Source of the DNA: Algoriphagus marincola DSM 16067
GTDB taxonomy: Bacteria > Bacteroidota > Bacteroidia > Cytophagales > Cyclobacteriaceae
DNA: 64,000 bases
Assembly (NCBI RefSeq): GCF_000429405.1
Contig: NZ_AUBU01000002.1
Span: 496,001 to 560,000 of the forward strand
Reading direction: 5' to 3'
Of this stretch, positions 53,009 through 61,929 are shown one piece after another (the stretch's first letter is position 1; the number at the start of each line of letters is the position of its first letter). Below the pieces are notes generated by a model that saw only the letters and a program-made list of their open reading frames with translations, did no database searches and was not told the origin of the DNA. The translations under genes and the position numbers were made by a program.

Positions 53009-53031
53009 GACAGCTAGCCTGTCAAAATGTC
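53009..53031 (+). promoter_or_regulatory. Candidate stress-regulatory element before lon
   Basis: TGTCAAAATGTC (53020-53031) ends three bases before the lon ATG and differs by one base from the element found twice upstream of hsp20. It partly overlaps a GACAG/CTGTC inverted repeat (53009-53023). Confidence 0.4.
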
Positions 53032-53034
53032 TAT

Positions 53035-55506
53035 ATGAGTCAATTCGAAAAATCCCTGCTTGAAAATTTGATGGTCAGTGACTTTGCGAATGAGGGTGAC
53101 CTTATTCAATTAATCACTGAGGAGGATGACAGTCAGCAGGTGTCAGATAATTTGAAGGAAGAGATTCCAATACTTTCAGTGAGAAACACGGTGCTGTTTC
53201 CTGGGGTGGTCATTCCGATCACGGTGGGAAGACAGCGCTCTATCAAGCTGGTCAAAAAAGCACAAAAAGGCGATAAACTGATTGGAGTTTGTGCCCAGAT
53301 TAATCCCAATACGGACGACCCAAGCTGGGAGGATATTTATCAGGTTGGGACCGTTGCGAAAATTGTCAAAATGATCGTGCTTCCCGATGGAAATACGACA
53401 ATTATTATTCAGGGTAAAAAAAGATTTCAGGTCACAGAGCAAGTGACAGAAGACCCTTACTTTATTGCCAAAGTAAAATACTTGGAGGAGAACTTTCCTA
53501 AAAGCTCAAAGCGAATCCAAGCTTTGGAGGAGTCACTAAAGGATGCCGCGGTACGTATCCTACACCTCAATCCGGAAATTCCTCGTGAGGCACAGGTAGC
53601 CCTGGATAACATCGATAATACGCCATTTCTAACTCATTTTCTATCTTCCAACATCAATGCCCCTGTAGAGTCAAAGCAGCGACTTTTGGAAATCAACGAT
53701 GGAGTAGAAAGAGCTACGCTACTTTTGGAGTATATGATGAAGGATATTCAGATGCTGGAGCTGAAGTCCGAAATCCAAAAGAAGGTGCATACCGATATCG
53801 ATCAGCAGCAGCGGGATTACTTTTTGCGACAGCAGATGAAAGTCCTCCAGACAGAACTGGGTGAAGAAGGGCCGGAGAAAGAAGTAGAAGACCTTCGGAT
53901 GAGAGGGGAAAAGAAAAACTGGCCGACCGAAGTCAAAAAGCATTTCGAAAAAGAGCTTGATAAAATTCTACGGATTAACCCATCCGCAGCAGAGTATCCA
54001 ATTGCATTGAACTATGCTGAGACTATGGTCGAACTACCCTGGAATGAGTTCACCCAAGATAATTTTGATCTTAAGCATGCTCGAAAAGTATTGGACGCAG
54101 ATCACTTTGGTTTGGATAAAGTCAAAGAACGGATCATCGAGTACTTGGCTGTATTGAAGTTGAAAAACGATCTGAAAGGACCGATTCTTTGCCTGTATGG
54201 CCCTCCAGGGGTAGGTAAAACTTCCCTTGGGAAGTCAGTCGCAAAAGCCTTGGGACGAAAGTATATCCGAATGTCTTTGGGTGGTCTTCATGATGAGGCA
54301 GAGATTCGTGGGCATCGGAAAACCTACGTCGGTGCGATGCCAGGCAAGGTGATTCAGAATATGAAAAAGGTCAAAACCTCCAATCCTGTATTCGTATTGG
54401 ATGAAATCGATAAACTTTCTTCTGATTTCCGTGGTGACCCAAGTTCTGCTTTTCTAGAGGTCTTGGATCCCGAGCAAAACTTTGCTTTCATGGATAATTT
54501 TCTGGAAGTGGAGTATGACCTGAGTAAGGTCCTTTTCATCGCTACGGCTAATTCGCTTGACACGATACAGCCCGCTCTACGGGATAGAATGGAAATCATC
54601 GAGGTGACAGGCTATACCCAGGAGGAAAAGGTGGAAATAGCCAAACGCCACTTGGTGCCTAAGCAGCGGAAAGAGCATGGTCTAAAGACCAGTCAGATTC
54701 GTTTTGACAAGGCTGCCTTGGTGAAAATAATTGAAGATTATACCCGCGAATCTGGTGTGAGAAATCTTGAGCGAGCCATCGGTAAAGTCGTTAGGAATAT
54801 CGCCAAATCCATTGCGATGGAGGAGGAATATGAACCAAAGATTAACGCTGAGGCAGTTCGTAAGATATTGGGTTCGGAAATTTTTGATAAGGAGACCTAT
54901 CAAGACAATACGATTGCCGGAGTAGTTACCGGTCTGGCTTGGACGAGTGTAGGAGGGGAAATACTCTTTATTGAATCAAGCTTGAGCAGAGGAAAAGGAA
55001 AACTTACCCTCTCCGGACAATTGGGAGATGTAATGAAGGAGTCAGCGATGACGGCGCTTTCTTATCTCAAATCAAGGGCAGAAGAGCTTGGAATCGATCA
55101 TCGGGTGTTTGAGCATTATGATTTGCACGTACACGTTCCTGCTGGAGCTGTTCCTAAGGATGGTCCTTCAGCTGGCATCACCATGCTAACTGCAATGGCA
55201 TCTGTCTACACTCAGCGTAAGGTAAAAACGAAGCTCGCTATGACAGGAGAAATCAGCCTTATTGGAAAGGTCATGCCTGTAGGAGGGATTAAGGAAAAAA
55301 TCTTAGCGGCTAAGCGTGCCGGAATCAAAGAAATCATCCTTTGTAAGAAGAATAAGCGGGATATAGATGAGATCGATGAAAATTATCTCAAAGGACTGGA
55401 ATTTCACTTTGTGGATCGAGTCAGCGAGGTATTGGACATTGCGCTCTTGAAGTCAAAAGTGGATAGGCCTTTACAGTTTTCTTTTCCAGATGAGAAGAAA
55501 GGCTGA
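53035..55506 (+). CDS. lon: ATP-dependent protease Lon
   Basis: 823 residues. N-terminal substrate-binding domain (LSVRNTVLFPGVVIPITVGR), AAA+ module with Walker A GPPGVGKT (about 389) and Walker B FVLDEIDKL, and the protease domain with the Ser712 (DGPSAGIT) - Lys755 (GGIKEK) dyad. Lon removes misfolded and regulatory proteins in the cytoplasm. It has its own transcription unit after a terminator. An in-frame ATG at codon 13 is a possible alternative start given the regulatory-looking element just ahead of 53035. hslU follows 58 bases downstream. Confidence 0.97.
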   Translation: MSQFEKSLLENLMVSDFANEGDLIQLITEEDDSQQVSDNLKEEIPILSVRNTVLFPGVVIPITVGRQRSIKLVKKAQKGDKLIGVCAQINPNTDDPSWEDIYQVGTVAKIVKMIVLPDGNTTIIIQGKKRFQVTEQVTEDPYFIAKVKYLEENFPKSSKRIQALEESLKDAAVRILHLNPEIPREAQVALDNIDNTPFLTHFLSSNINAPVESKQRLLEINDGVERATLLLEYMMKDIQMLELKSEIQKKVHTDIDQQQRDYFLRQQMKVLQTELGEEGPEKEVEDLRMRGEKKNWPTEVKKHFEKELDKILRINPSAAEYPIALNYAETMVELPWNEFTQDNFDLKHARKVLDADHFGLDKVKERIIEYLAVLKLKNDLKGPILCLYGPPGVGKTSLGKSVAKALGRKYIRMSLGGLHDEAEIRGHRKTYVGAMPGKVIQNMKKVKTSNPVFVLDEIDKLSSDFRGDPSSAFLEVLDPEQNFAFMDNFLEVEYDLSKVLFIATANSLDTIQPALRDRMEIIEVTGYTQEEKVEIAKRHLVPKQRKEHGLKTSQIRFDKAALVKIIEDYTRESGVRNLERAIGKVVRNIAKSIAMEEEYEPKINAEAVRKILGSEIFDKETYQDNTIAGVVTGLAWTSVGGEILFIESSLSRGKGKLTLSGQLGDVMKESAMTALSYLKSRAEELGIDHRVFEHYDLHVHVPAGAVPKDGPSAGITMLTAMASVYTQRKVKTKLAMTGEISLIGKVMPVGGIKEKILAAKRAGIKEIILCKKNKRDIDEIDENYLKGLEFHFVDRVSEVLDIALLKSKVDRPLQFSFPDEKKG

Positions 55507-55564
55507 TTGAAAATCATCCAAACAGCCGCTAATCAATCCGGTTGTTTACTAAAAGAACATTGAA

Positions 55565-56959
55565 ATGAATAAAATTGAATCTCTCACTCCTAGACAAATT
55601 GTCGTAGAGCTTGATAAATATATCATCGGACAAGGCGATGCAAAAAGAAATGTAGCTATTGCACTTCGAAACCGTATACGCCGGATGATGGTCAAATCCG
55701 ATATTCAGCGGGACATCGTTCCAAATAATATCTTGATGATTGGATCTACCGGTGTAGGTAAAACCGAAATTGCACGCCGCTTGGCAAAAATTGCCCAGGC
55801 ACCATTTACCAAGGTGGAAGCGTCCAAATTCACTGAAGTAGGCTATGTGGGTCGAGACGTCGAAAGCATGGTCAGGGACCTGGTTGAGCAGTCTGTCCAT
55901 CTCGTGAGAGAGGTCAAAAATGAGGCGGTGAAAGCTCGGGCTGCTGAAGCTGTGGAGGAGCAAATTCTGGATATTTTGATCCCTCCAGTCAAAGGTGCTG
56001 GATTTAGAACGACTCCCGTAGCAGTAAATGTGGACGATGAACCATCGGATGATAGTGAGTTGAATGAGCGGACTAGAGAGCGATTCCGAGAAAAGCTTCG
56101 GAATGGTGAATTAGATGACCGCAAGGTTGAGGTCAATGTGAAGTCTGCACCTCCGGTCGGAGTAGGTATGATTGGAAATGGCATGATGGATGATGCCAGT
56201 ATGCAGGGGCTTCAGGATATGATCTCCGGAATGATGCCCAAGCGGACCAAAAAGCGAAAAGTAAGTATAGCCGAAGCCCGTAAAATCCTTTTGGAAGAGG
56301 AGGTGGCGAAGTTGGTAGATTTCGACGAAGTAAAAGAAGAGGCAATCAAACTCGCCGAGAATAACGGAATCATCTTTATAGATGAGATCGATAAAGTGGC
56401 TTCTAAATCCGGAAAAAATGGAGGAGGACCGGATGTAAGTCGTGAGGGTGTGCAGCGTGACCTGCTTCCAATTGTAGAAGGGTCTGCCGTCAATACCAAA
56501 TATGGAGTGATCAATACAGACCATGTGCTTTTTATAGCAGCAGGTGCATTTCATGTCAGTAAGCCTTCAGATTTGATCCCTGAGCTCCAAGGTAGATTCC
56601 CCATCAGAGTGGAGCTGCAAAGTCTGACGCAGGAGGATTTTTCCCGTATTCTTCGTGAACCCAAAAATGCGCTTACCAAGCAATATCAAGCTCTTTTCGA
56701 TGCAGAGGAGGTTTCCTTAGAGTTTAATGATGAGGCCATCGAGGAAATCGCTCGTATTGCTTTTCTGATCAATCAGGAAGTGGAAAATATTGGTGCACGT
56801 AGATTGCACACCGTCATGTCCCACTTATTAAATGATTTCCTTTTTGATGTGCCGGATACCATCGAACCTAACTCGAAGATAATGGTGACAAAGGAAATGG
56901 TACAAGAGCGTCTAAGTACCTTGGTGAAAAACCGAGACCTTTCCCAATACATTCTGTAA
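55565..56959 (+). CDS. hslU: HslU, ATPase subunit of the HslUV protease
   Basis: 464 residues. LTPRQIVVELDKYIIGQGDAKRNVAIALRNR at the start (landmark IIGQGDAK 20-27), Walker A GSTGVGKT (60-67), an I-domain (about 110-240), Walker B IIFIDEIDKVA (about 264), sensor GRFPIRVEL and a C-terminal end QYIL that docks into HslV. It unfolds substrates for the HslV peptidase. hslV is not adjacent, unlike the usual hslVU order. Lies directly after lon and ends in a terminator. Confidence 0.96.
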   Translation: MNKIESLTPRQIVVELDKYIIGQGDAKRNVAIALRNRIRRMMVKSDIQRDIVPNNILMIGSTGVGKTEIARRLAKIAQAPFTKVEASKFTEVGYVGRDVESMVRDLVEQSVHLVREVKNEAVKARAAEAVEEQILDILIPPVKGAGFRTTPVAVNVDDEPSDDSELNERTRERFREKLRNGELDDRKVEVNVKSAPPVGVGMIGNGMMDDASMQGLQDMISGMMPKRTKKRKVSIAEARKILLEEEVAKLVDFDEVKEEAIKLAENNGIIFIDEIDKVASKSGKNGGGPDVSREGVQRDLLPIVEGSAVNTKYGVINTDHVLFIAAGAFHVSKPSDLIPELQGRFPIRVELQSLTQEDFSRILREPKNALTKQYQALFDAEEVSLEFNDEAIEEIARIAFLINQEVENIGARRLHTVMSHLLNDFLFDVPDTIEPNSKIMVTKEMVQERLSTLVKNRDLSQYIL

Positions 56960-56964
56960 ATGAC

Positions 56965-56992
56965 AAGCCCCGAAATAACCCGGGGCTTTTTT
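56965..56992 (+). terminator. Intrinsic terminator after hslU
   Basis: AAGCCCCG and CGGGGCTT form an 8-bp stem with an 8-nt loop and run into T6, five bases after the stop. Confidence 0.9.
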
Positions 56993-57084
56993 CTTTGAAT
57001 GGTCAAACCGGAACTTTTTTATCTGGTTTTGTAATTTGGATTGATACTTGTTAGAATTGACTCATCACCCTGATCAATTAAAAT

Positions 57085-57819
57085 ATGAATAAGTCACTTG
57101 TGGTAATCACCGGCCATTCCAAAGGCTTGGGGAAAGCCCTTTTAGAGCATTACTTGAGTTTAGAAAGTGTTGAGATAATCGGAATATCGAGGAGTAGATT
57201 AGATATAGATTCACCCAACTTAACTCAGGTTAGTTTAGATCTTTCGGATCTGGATGTGTTGAAAAATGAATTGGAGGGGCTTTTTCCAGAAAATTCCTAC
57301 GAACAAATCATCCTGGTAAATAATGCCGGCTGGATAGGAGAGATCAAACCTATCGGTAAGATGCATCCCCGCGAAATGCGAATGCAAGTCAATCTCAACC
57401 TGCTGGCTCCCATGTACCTTTCAAATGCTTTTATCAAGGCCTATAAAAACCACCCGGCAAAGAAAGTGGTCTGTAATATTTCTTCAGGAGCAGCCACAAG
57501 ACCGGTAGCAGGTTGGGGTGGATATTGCAGTACCAAAGCTGCTTTAGCCATGTTTACCATGGTGGCCGACAAAGAAAGTGGGGCTTCTGACTTTAGATTT
57601 TTTAGCTTGGCGCCAGGAATTGTAGATACTGACATGCAAGAAGAAATCCGGAAGGCAGCAGAAAGTGATTTTCCAGAATTACAGAAGTTTTTGGAGTTCA
57701 AAGAACAGGGAGAGCTTGTAAAGGCAGAAGAAGTTGCTCGTAAAATCGAGTATTTGTTGAGTAATCCAGAGGAGTTTCAGCATGTGCAGCAAGATGTCCG
57801 CAAGTACGAGGCCCCTTAA
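57085..57819 (+). CDS. Short-chain dehydrogenase/reductase (sepiapterin/benzil-reductase-like)
   Basis: 244 residues, classical SDR. Cofactor motif TGHSKGLG (9-16), structural NNAG (about 79), catalytic Ser in NISSGAA (about 131) and YCSTK (Tyr-x-x-x-Lys, about 148-152). The ISRSRLD after strand 2 (Arg rather than Asp) suggests NADP. The closest look is to sepiapterin or benzil reductases, but the substrate is open. Its stop overlaps the stop of the convergent sixA gene by 4 bases. Confidence 0.88.
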   Translation: MNKSLVVITGHSKGLGKALLEHYLSLESVEIIGISRSRLDIDSPNLTQVSLDLSDLDVLKNELEGLFPENSYEQIILVNNAGWIGEIKPIGKMHPREMRMQVNLNLLAPMYLSNAFIKAYKNHPAKKVVCNISSGAATRPVAGWGGYCSTKAALAMFTMVADKESGASDFRFFSLAPGIVDTDMQEEIRKAAESDFPELQKFLEFKEQGELVKAEEVARKIEYLLSNPEEFQHVQQDVRKYEAP

Positions 57820-58307
57820 GAGCTCTTCTTTGGATAATCAATGAAAATCAATTGGCTATTTTCCTCTGAAAAATCTTTCCAAGTTTTGGCTAGGCAGGTA
57901 AATCCGCAAATACCAGCCGTCGGCAAGTTATCAAGAGGCACTCCTAAATTTTGAATCAAATCTGTCATCCCCGGATTATGTCCAACCAAAAATAAGGTTT
58001 GAATGGATTCGGGTTGTTGTCTGATTACTTTGAGGTAGGTGCTGGGCGGAGCATGATAAAGACTTGAGTCCAATACTATTTTTTGATTGGCAATGCCTAG
58101 TTCCTTTGCGATAAGGCTTGCTGTTTCTTTTGCCCGCTTTGCTGTAGATGAAATAATTAAATCAGGGAAAATTTCTGTTTTTAAAAGTCGCTTTCCCATG
58201 ATGGGAGCAGCCTTAAGACCTCTTGGGGCAAGCGGTCTGTCATGGTCTCTTAGCCAAGTCTCGTCCCAGGAAGATTTTGCATGTCGGATTAGAAAAATTT
58301 TTTTCAT
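57816..58307 (-). CDS. sixA: SixA-type phosphohistidine phosphatase
   Basis: 163 residues, histidine phosphatase fold. Catalytic RHAKS (Arg8-His9) at the start, DHDRPLAPRG (about 21-30), SSTAKRAKETA (about 53) and the second His in LVGHNPGMTDL (about 107). SixA dephosphorylates phosphohistidine proteins such as Hpt domains or NPr; a link to the many kinases in this window is only a suggestion. The next gene upstream on this strand is absent, and csp is divergent. Confidence 0.88.
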   Translation of the reverse strand: MKKIFLIRHAKSSWDETWLRDHDRPLAPRGLKAAPIMGKRLLKTEIFPDLIISSTAKRAKETASLIAKELGIANQKIVLDSSLYHAPPSTYLKVIRQQPESIQTLFLVGHNPGMTDLIQNLGVPLDNLPTAGICGFTCLAKTWKDFSEENSQLIFIDYPKKSS

Positions 58308-58397
58308 AGCAACAAAATAGAATTTTGGAATTTTTGATATTTATAAACAAATATTTACATTAACAGCACGTTCAATTACAATTTATATCAATTTATT

Positions 58398-58589
58398 ATG
58401 TTTACCGGTACAGTAAAGTTTTACAATGAAGCCAAGGGGTTCGGTTTTATCGTGGACGATGAATCACAAAGTGACGTCTTCGTACACGCAACCGGATTGG
58501 TGGACAAAGTTGCCCAGAATGACAAAGTCACTTATGACGTCAAAGATGGCAAGAAAGGTCCTAATGCCATCAACGTCAAAAAAGCATAA
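58398..58589 (+). CDS. Cold-shock-domain protein
   Basis: 63 residues. RNP1 KGFGFI (13-18) and RNP2 DVFVHA (26-31) of the single-stranded nucleic-acid-binding cold-shock fold; GTVKFYNEAKGFGFI is the family start. Binds RNA and melts structure during cold adaptation or growth shifts. It has a short AT-rich leader and a strong terminator. Confidence 0.97.
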   Translation: MFTGTVKFYNEAKGFGFIVDDESQSDVFVHATGLVDKVAQNDKVTYDVKDGKKGPNAINVKKA

Positions 58590-58615
58590 ATGCCATTTTG
58601 ATTTTGAAAATGAAT

Positions 58616-58639
58616 CCCCGGTTAGGCCGGGGTTTTTTT
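58616..58639 (+). terminator. Intrinsic terminator of the cold-shock gene
   Basis: CCCCGG and CCGGGG form a 6-bp all-GC stem around TTAGG followed by seven T. Its T-tract abuts the stop codon of the convergent mscS-type gene. Confidence 0.9.
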
Positions 58640-61175
58640 ATGCTTGAGATTCTGATTTGTCCTCAGGTTTTTCCTGATATGGATTAGAGACTTTTTCTTG
58701 CCAGTTGGAAGGAATGGTTTTGAGGTACAAATCTCTTTTTGGGAAAGGAATCTCGATCCGATTTTCCAGAAAAGCTTCAAAGATCGAAGTCATGACCTCA
58801 GATCTCATTTCCAGCCATATATCCATACTCCCTACCCAGAAAAGCAGCCTGAAGTCAACCGATGATTCTCCGAAGTTTTGCATAAAAACTCTTGGCTGAG
58901 GGATTTTTAAGATATTTTCTCTATTCAGCACCTCTGTCAATATTTCTTTGACTTTCTTCATGTCGGAATCATAAGCCACTCCAATGATCAGTTCGACCCG
59001 ACGTCTTTTATCAGAAAGTGTCCAGTTGATCAGGCTTTGAGAAAGTAGATCGCCATTCGGAACGACTATTTCGGAACCATCATAAGCTTGAATCTTACTT
59101 GCCCTGATTCCGACTTCTTTGACAGTCCCCTTGTTGATACCTACTTCGATCTCATCTCCTATCTGAATCGGACGCTCAAAGGCAAGGATTATTCCTGAAA
59201 CCAAATTATTGATGATAGTTTGAAGTCCGAAGCCGATACCGACTGATAGTGCGCCTAAAACAATGGTGATTCGGTCCAGTGGAATTTTGGCTGCCGTGAG
59301 TGCTATGAAAAAACCTACGGTAATCACAGCTAACCGTATCAAAAGGACGGAGCTTCCCAATCGGTTTTTTCGGGATGTGGCGTTCTTTTGGTCAAAGGTT
59401 GAAAAGAAATAGGCGATGCTATTAGCTAAAAATGATGATATCAGAAGAATTACCAAAAACAGCAGAATCGTTCCAAAAGTAAATGTGCTGTTTCCAAGTG
59501 TATACTCCTCAGTGAGGAAGTTTAAAACTCGCTCATAGAAAATATCGAAATAGCCAAGGTGAATCAGAATCCCATATGACCAAATCCCGAAGGCAAATAA
59601 CTGTAATATTCCTAAAAACCGCTTTTCAAGCTCTTTAAAGTCTAAAAAGCTAGAAATAATATCCGAGCTCTTTTTTGTTTCAAGTGTGAGGAAAAAAAAT
59701 TGCATCACCAAGTTGGTGAAAATATAAAGGGATATTCCCCTGAAGAAGCTCGTTATACCAGTGATTGTAAAAAGCTTAGTAATACTTGCTCGTCCAAGTA
59801 TATTTGCGCCAAGTGAAAAAAGCTGGGTTAAAACCATAAATCCAATTAAGAAAAGTAGAATCTGTTTACCCTTGAAAGTTTTTTCTTGAATGGATTTATA
59901 GGTAAAATATCCGAAGAGAATAGTGATAAAATTTACTACTAAAAAAAGATAACGTTCTTCATAATTTTGTTCCCAATTGACACCAAGAGCAGGTCCAATT
60001 AAGCTCAGTGGTAAAAATATCCACCAAATTCGCTTGAATGGCTTAGGAAAGAACTCTCCAATCATCCATGAACTAAAAAATGCAAAAGCAAAGGATAGTC
60101 CCGAGTTGAAGGCCAAAGGAGGTCTATCAAACAAGACAAAAAAGAGAGGAGTGATAATCAAAAAGGAGGCAATGAAAGGAAATTTGGTGATGGAGCTAGT
60201 TTTTGCAAATATGGATTGACTGAAGTCTTTTTGGTTTTTGATCTTCCAAATGTTTCTCTTGAGTAAAAAACCCACGGTTAAAATTAAAAGAAAGTAAAAG
60301 GTGAGATCAACGAGGTTTCGCTCCAGAAAATACAATACAAAGGTGCTGTTAGCAAAAAAGGACTCTTTCGTGATTTCAAAGGTAGATTTATGGGATCCAA
60401 ACTCTGGGTCTCTGAGTTCCCATATATAATTGGCTTCCTTTTGCCACATCCTTCGGTTCAGCTCTTTGGATCTGATCCGAAAGTATTGTCCTATCGTGAT
60501 GATTTTTCCGTATAGCTCATTCAGTTGAGCCTGAAATCTTGTAAGGGTCAATTCCTGCTGAAAAATTTCATTTTTCAATTCAATGATCTGATTTTGCAGA
60601 AAACGAATCTCCATATTTAACTCAGGCGCGATTGTGAGTATTTCTTCATTTAGGCTGAAGATAGAATCCTGTTGAATCTCATTGAGTTTATCTCCCGAAC
60701 TTACAATTAGGCTTACACGGCTATCAATAATTTCTTCAAATTTTTCAACTTCAGCATTAACCCCTTCTAATAAATTAAGAACTCCTTTAATGTATCGGAC
60801 ATTGTCTTGCCTCAGGGTATCTTGGACCAATTGCCCCAGGGAGTTGACAGCATTCCTTATTTCAGGAATGTTTTCCATCATTTCCAAAGTGTCCAATGGC
60901 TCTTGAAGGCCCAATTGGATTTTACTCAAGTCAATAGCATATTTTTTTGACTTGGAGATAAGTTGAGATAGGACGGTGCTCAGTCGTTCCTCTTTGACTT
61001 CTACATTGTTCAGTTCTTCAAAATTCTGAAGCGTAGAATTTTGGCTGGTAGCTGGCGTTTGAGGATTTGCCAAATCGAGCGAAGAGTCTCCACTCGTTTG
61101 TTCCTGAAAAGAGTACAACACGGTTGAAGACACACAAAAAATAAGTAGGAATAGGATGAATTGGCGCAAGTTCAT
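58638..61175 (-). CDS. Large MscS-family mechanosensitive channel
   Basis: 845 residues, much longer than MscS (about 286) and nearer to MscK/YbdG-type multi-domain channels. Signal peptide (to about 24), a periplasmic coiled-coil region (about 50-260, heptads such as LNEIQQDSIFSLNEEIL), about ten membrane helices (270-640), then the MscS core with pore helix GALSVGIGFGLQTIINNLVSG (landmark VGIGFGLQ), the beta domain (FERPIQIGDEIEV, VVPNGDLLSQSLINWT) and cytoplasmic vestibule. It releases solutes on osmotic downshock. Single gene, convergent with csp. Confidence 0.93.
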   Translation of the reverse strand: MNLRQFILFLLIFCVSSTVLYSFQEQTSGDSSLDLANPQTPATSQNSTLQNFEELNNVEVKEERLSTVLSQLISKSKKYAIDLSKIQLGLQEPLDTLEMMENIPEIRNAVNSLGQLVQDTLRQDNVRYIKGVLNLLEGVNAEVEKFEEIIDSRVSLIVSSGDKLNEIQQDSIFSLNEEILTIAPELNMEIRFLQNQIIELKNEIFQQELTLTRFQAQLNELYGKIITIGQYFRIRSKELNRRMWQKEANYIWELRDPEFGSHKSTFEITKESFFANSTFVLYFLERNLVDLTFYFLLILTVGFLLKRNIWKIKNQKDFSQSIFAKTSSITKFPFIASFLIITPLFFVLFDRPPLAFNSGLSFAFAFFSSWMIGEFFPKPFKRIWWIFLPLSLIGPALGVNWEQNYEERYLFLVVNFITILFGYFTYKSIQEKTFKGKQILLFLIGFMVLTQLFSLGANILGRASITKLFTITGITSFFRGISLYIFTNLVMQFFFLTLETKKSSDIISSFLDFKELEKRFLGILQLFAFGIWSYGILIHLGYFDIFYERVLNFLTEEYTLGNSTFTFGTILLFLVILLISSFLANSIAYFFSTFDQKNATSRKNRLGSSVLLIRLAVITVGFFIALTAAKIPLDRITIVLGALSVGIGFGLQTIINNLVSGIILAFERPIQIGDEIEVGINKGTVKEVGIRASKIQAYDGSEIVVPNGDLLSQSLINWTLSDKRRRVELIIGVAYDSDMKKVKEILTEVLNRENILKIPQPRVFMQNFGESSVDFRLLFWVGSMDIWLEMRSEVMTSIFEAFLENRIEIPFPKRDLYLKTIPSNWQEKVSNPYQEKPEDKSESQA

Positions 61176-61239
61176 AGCCCCTGTTAGTTTTTGGGAAGTT
61201 ATAAAAAATCTTGTTTTGTTTTTAATAAAATGAATTTAA

Positions 61240-61293
61240 TGTCAAAATGACTGTTTATTGGTTTGTTGATTAATTTTTTGAGTCAAAATGACA
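61240..61293 (+). promoter_or_regulatory. Paired operator-like palindromes upstream of hsp20
   Basis: The 11-mer GTCAAAATGAC occurs at 61241-61251 and 61282-61292. Each is a GTCA-AAA-TGAC palindrome and the pair is 41 bases apart, close to four helical turns. A one-base variant lies before lon. They sit 68-119 bases before the hsp20 ATG. Confidence 0.6.
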
Positions 61294-61359
61294 GGATTTT
61301 TTACTTGGTATAATATTTCTTGCATGAGTTTTAAATCGGAAACTTAACCATAAACAATT

Positions 61360-61788
61360 ATGAAACTAGTAAAACATAATCACTTAAATTCCATTTATCC
61401 TTCAGCTTTTGGAGGATTGTTGGATAGATTTCTCCAAGATTCATTTGGAGAGATGGACAAAAGATTTAGCCCAGCAGTGGATATTTCAGAAGATGAGTCT
61501 CAATTCGAAATTCAGGTTGTAGTCCCTGGAATGAAAAAGCAAGACTTCAAGGTAGACCTTACTGATGGCCGTCTGACTATATCTGGAGAGCGGAAAATTG
61601 AGGAAAAGAAAGAGGGTAAAAACTTTCACTCCCTTGAATCTCAGTTTGGTGCATTCTCAAGAGTGTTTTATGTCCCAGATAACGTGGAGGCAGATAAGAT
61701 CGAGGCTATCTATGAAGATGGAATTTTGAAAATAACCCTTCCAAAAGCTGAGAAAAAAGTCAATAAAGCCTTGATTGAGGTAAAATAA
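61360..61788 (+). CDS. Hsp20/alpha-crystallin small heat-shock protein
   Basis: 142 residues. Alpha-crystallin domain from about residue 38 (PAVDISEDESQFEIQVVVPGM, landmark VPGMKKQDF) to about 130, including GRLTISGERK and the G-I-L motif in YEDGILKITLPKAE. The C-terminal tail has the I-x-V-like motif (ALIEVK). ATP-independent holdase that binds unfolding proteins. The two upstream palindromes suggest stress-dependent control. Confidence 0.96.
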   Translation: MKLVKHNHLNSIYPSAFGGLLDRFLQDSFGEMDKRFSPAVDISEDESQFEIQVVVPGMKKQDFKVDLTDGRLTISGERKIEEKKEGKNFHSLESQFGAFSRVFYVPDNVEADKIEAIYEDGILKITLPKAEKKVNKALIEVK

Positions 61789-61792
61789 TCTG

Positions 61793-61820
61793 AAGAGTGG
61801 GTGAACCCCACTCTTTTTTT
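61793..61820 (+). terminator. Intrinsic terminator after hsp20
   Basis: AAGAGTGGG and CCCACTCTT form a 9-bp stem around TGAAC followed by T6-7, four bases after the stop. Confidence 0.9.
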
Positions 61821-61929
61821 CGGGTTAGAATAATATAGAAGCCGGTTAAAACTGGTTAAATTGATTTTCCAAATGGACCTGATTGAATAATTTTTGAGTT
61901 AAATCAGCAAAACAAGAAGAAAGTAAACT

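Noticed and set aside
61240..61360. Enterobacterial-type -35/-10 promoter before hsp20 (TTGAGT ... TATAAT)
   Set aside because: The spacer would be about 24 bases, and Bacteroidetes promoters follow a different consensus, so the match is probably chance.
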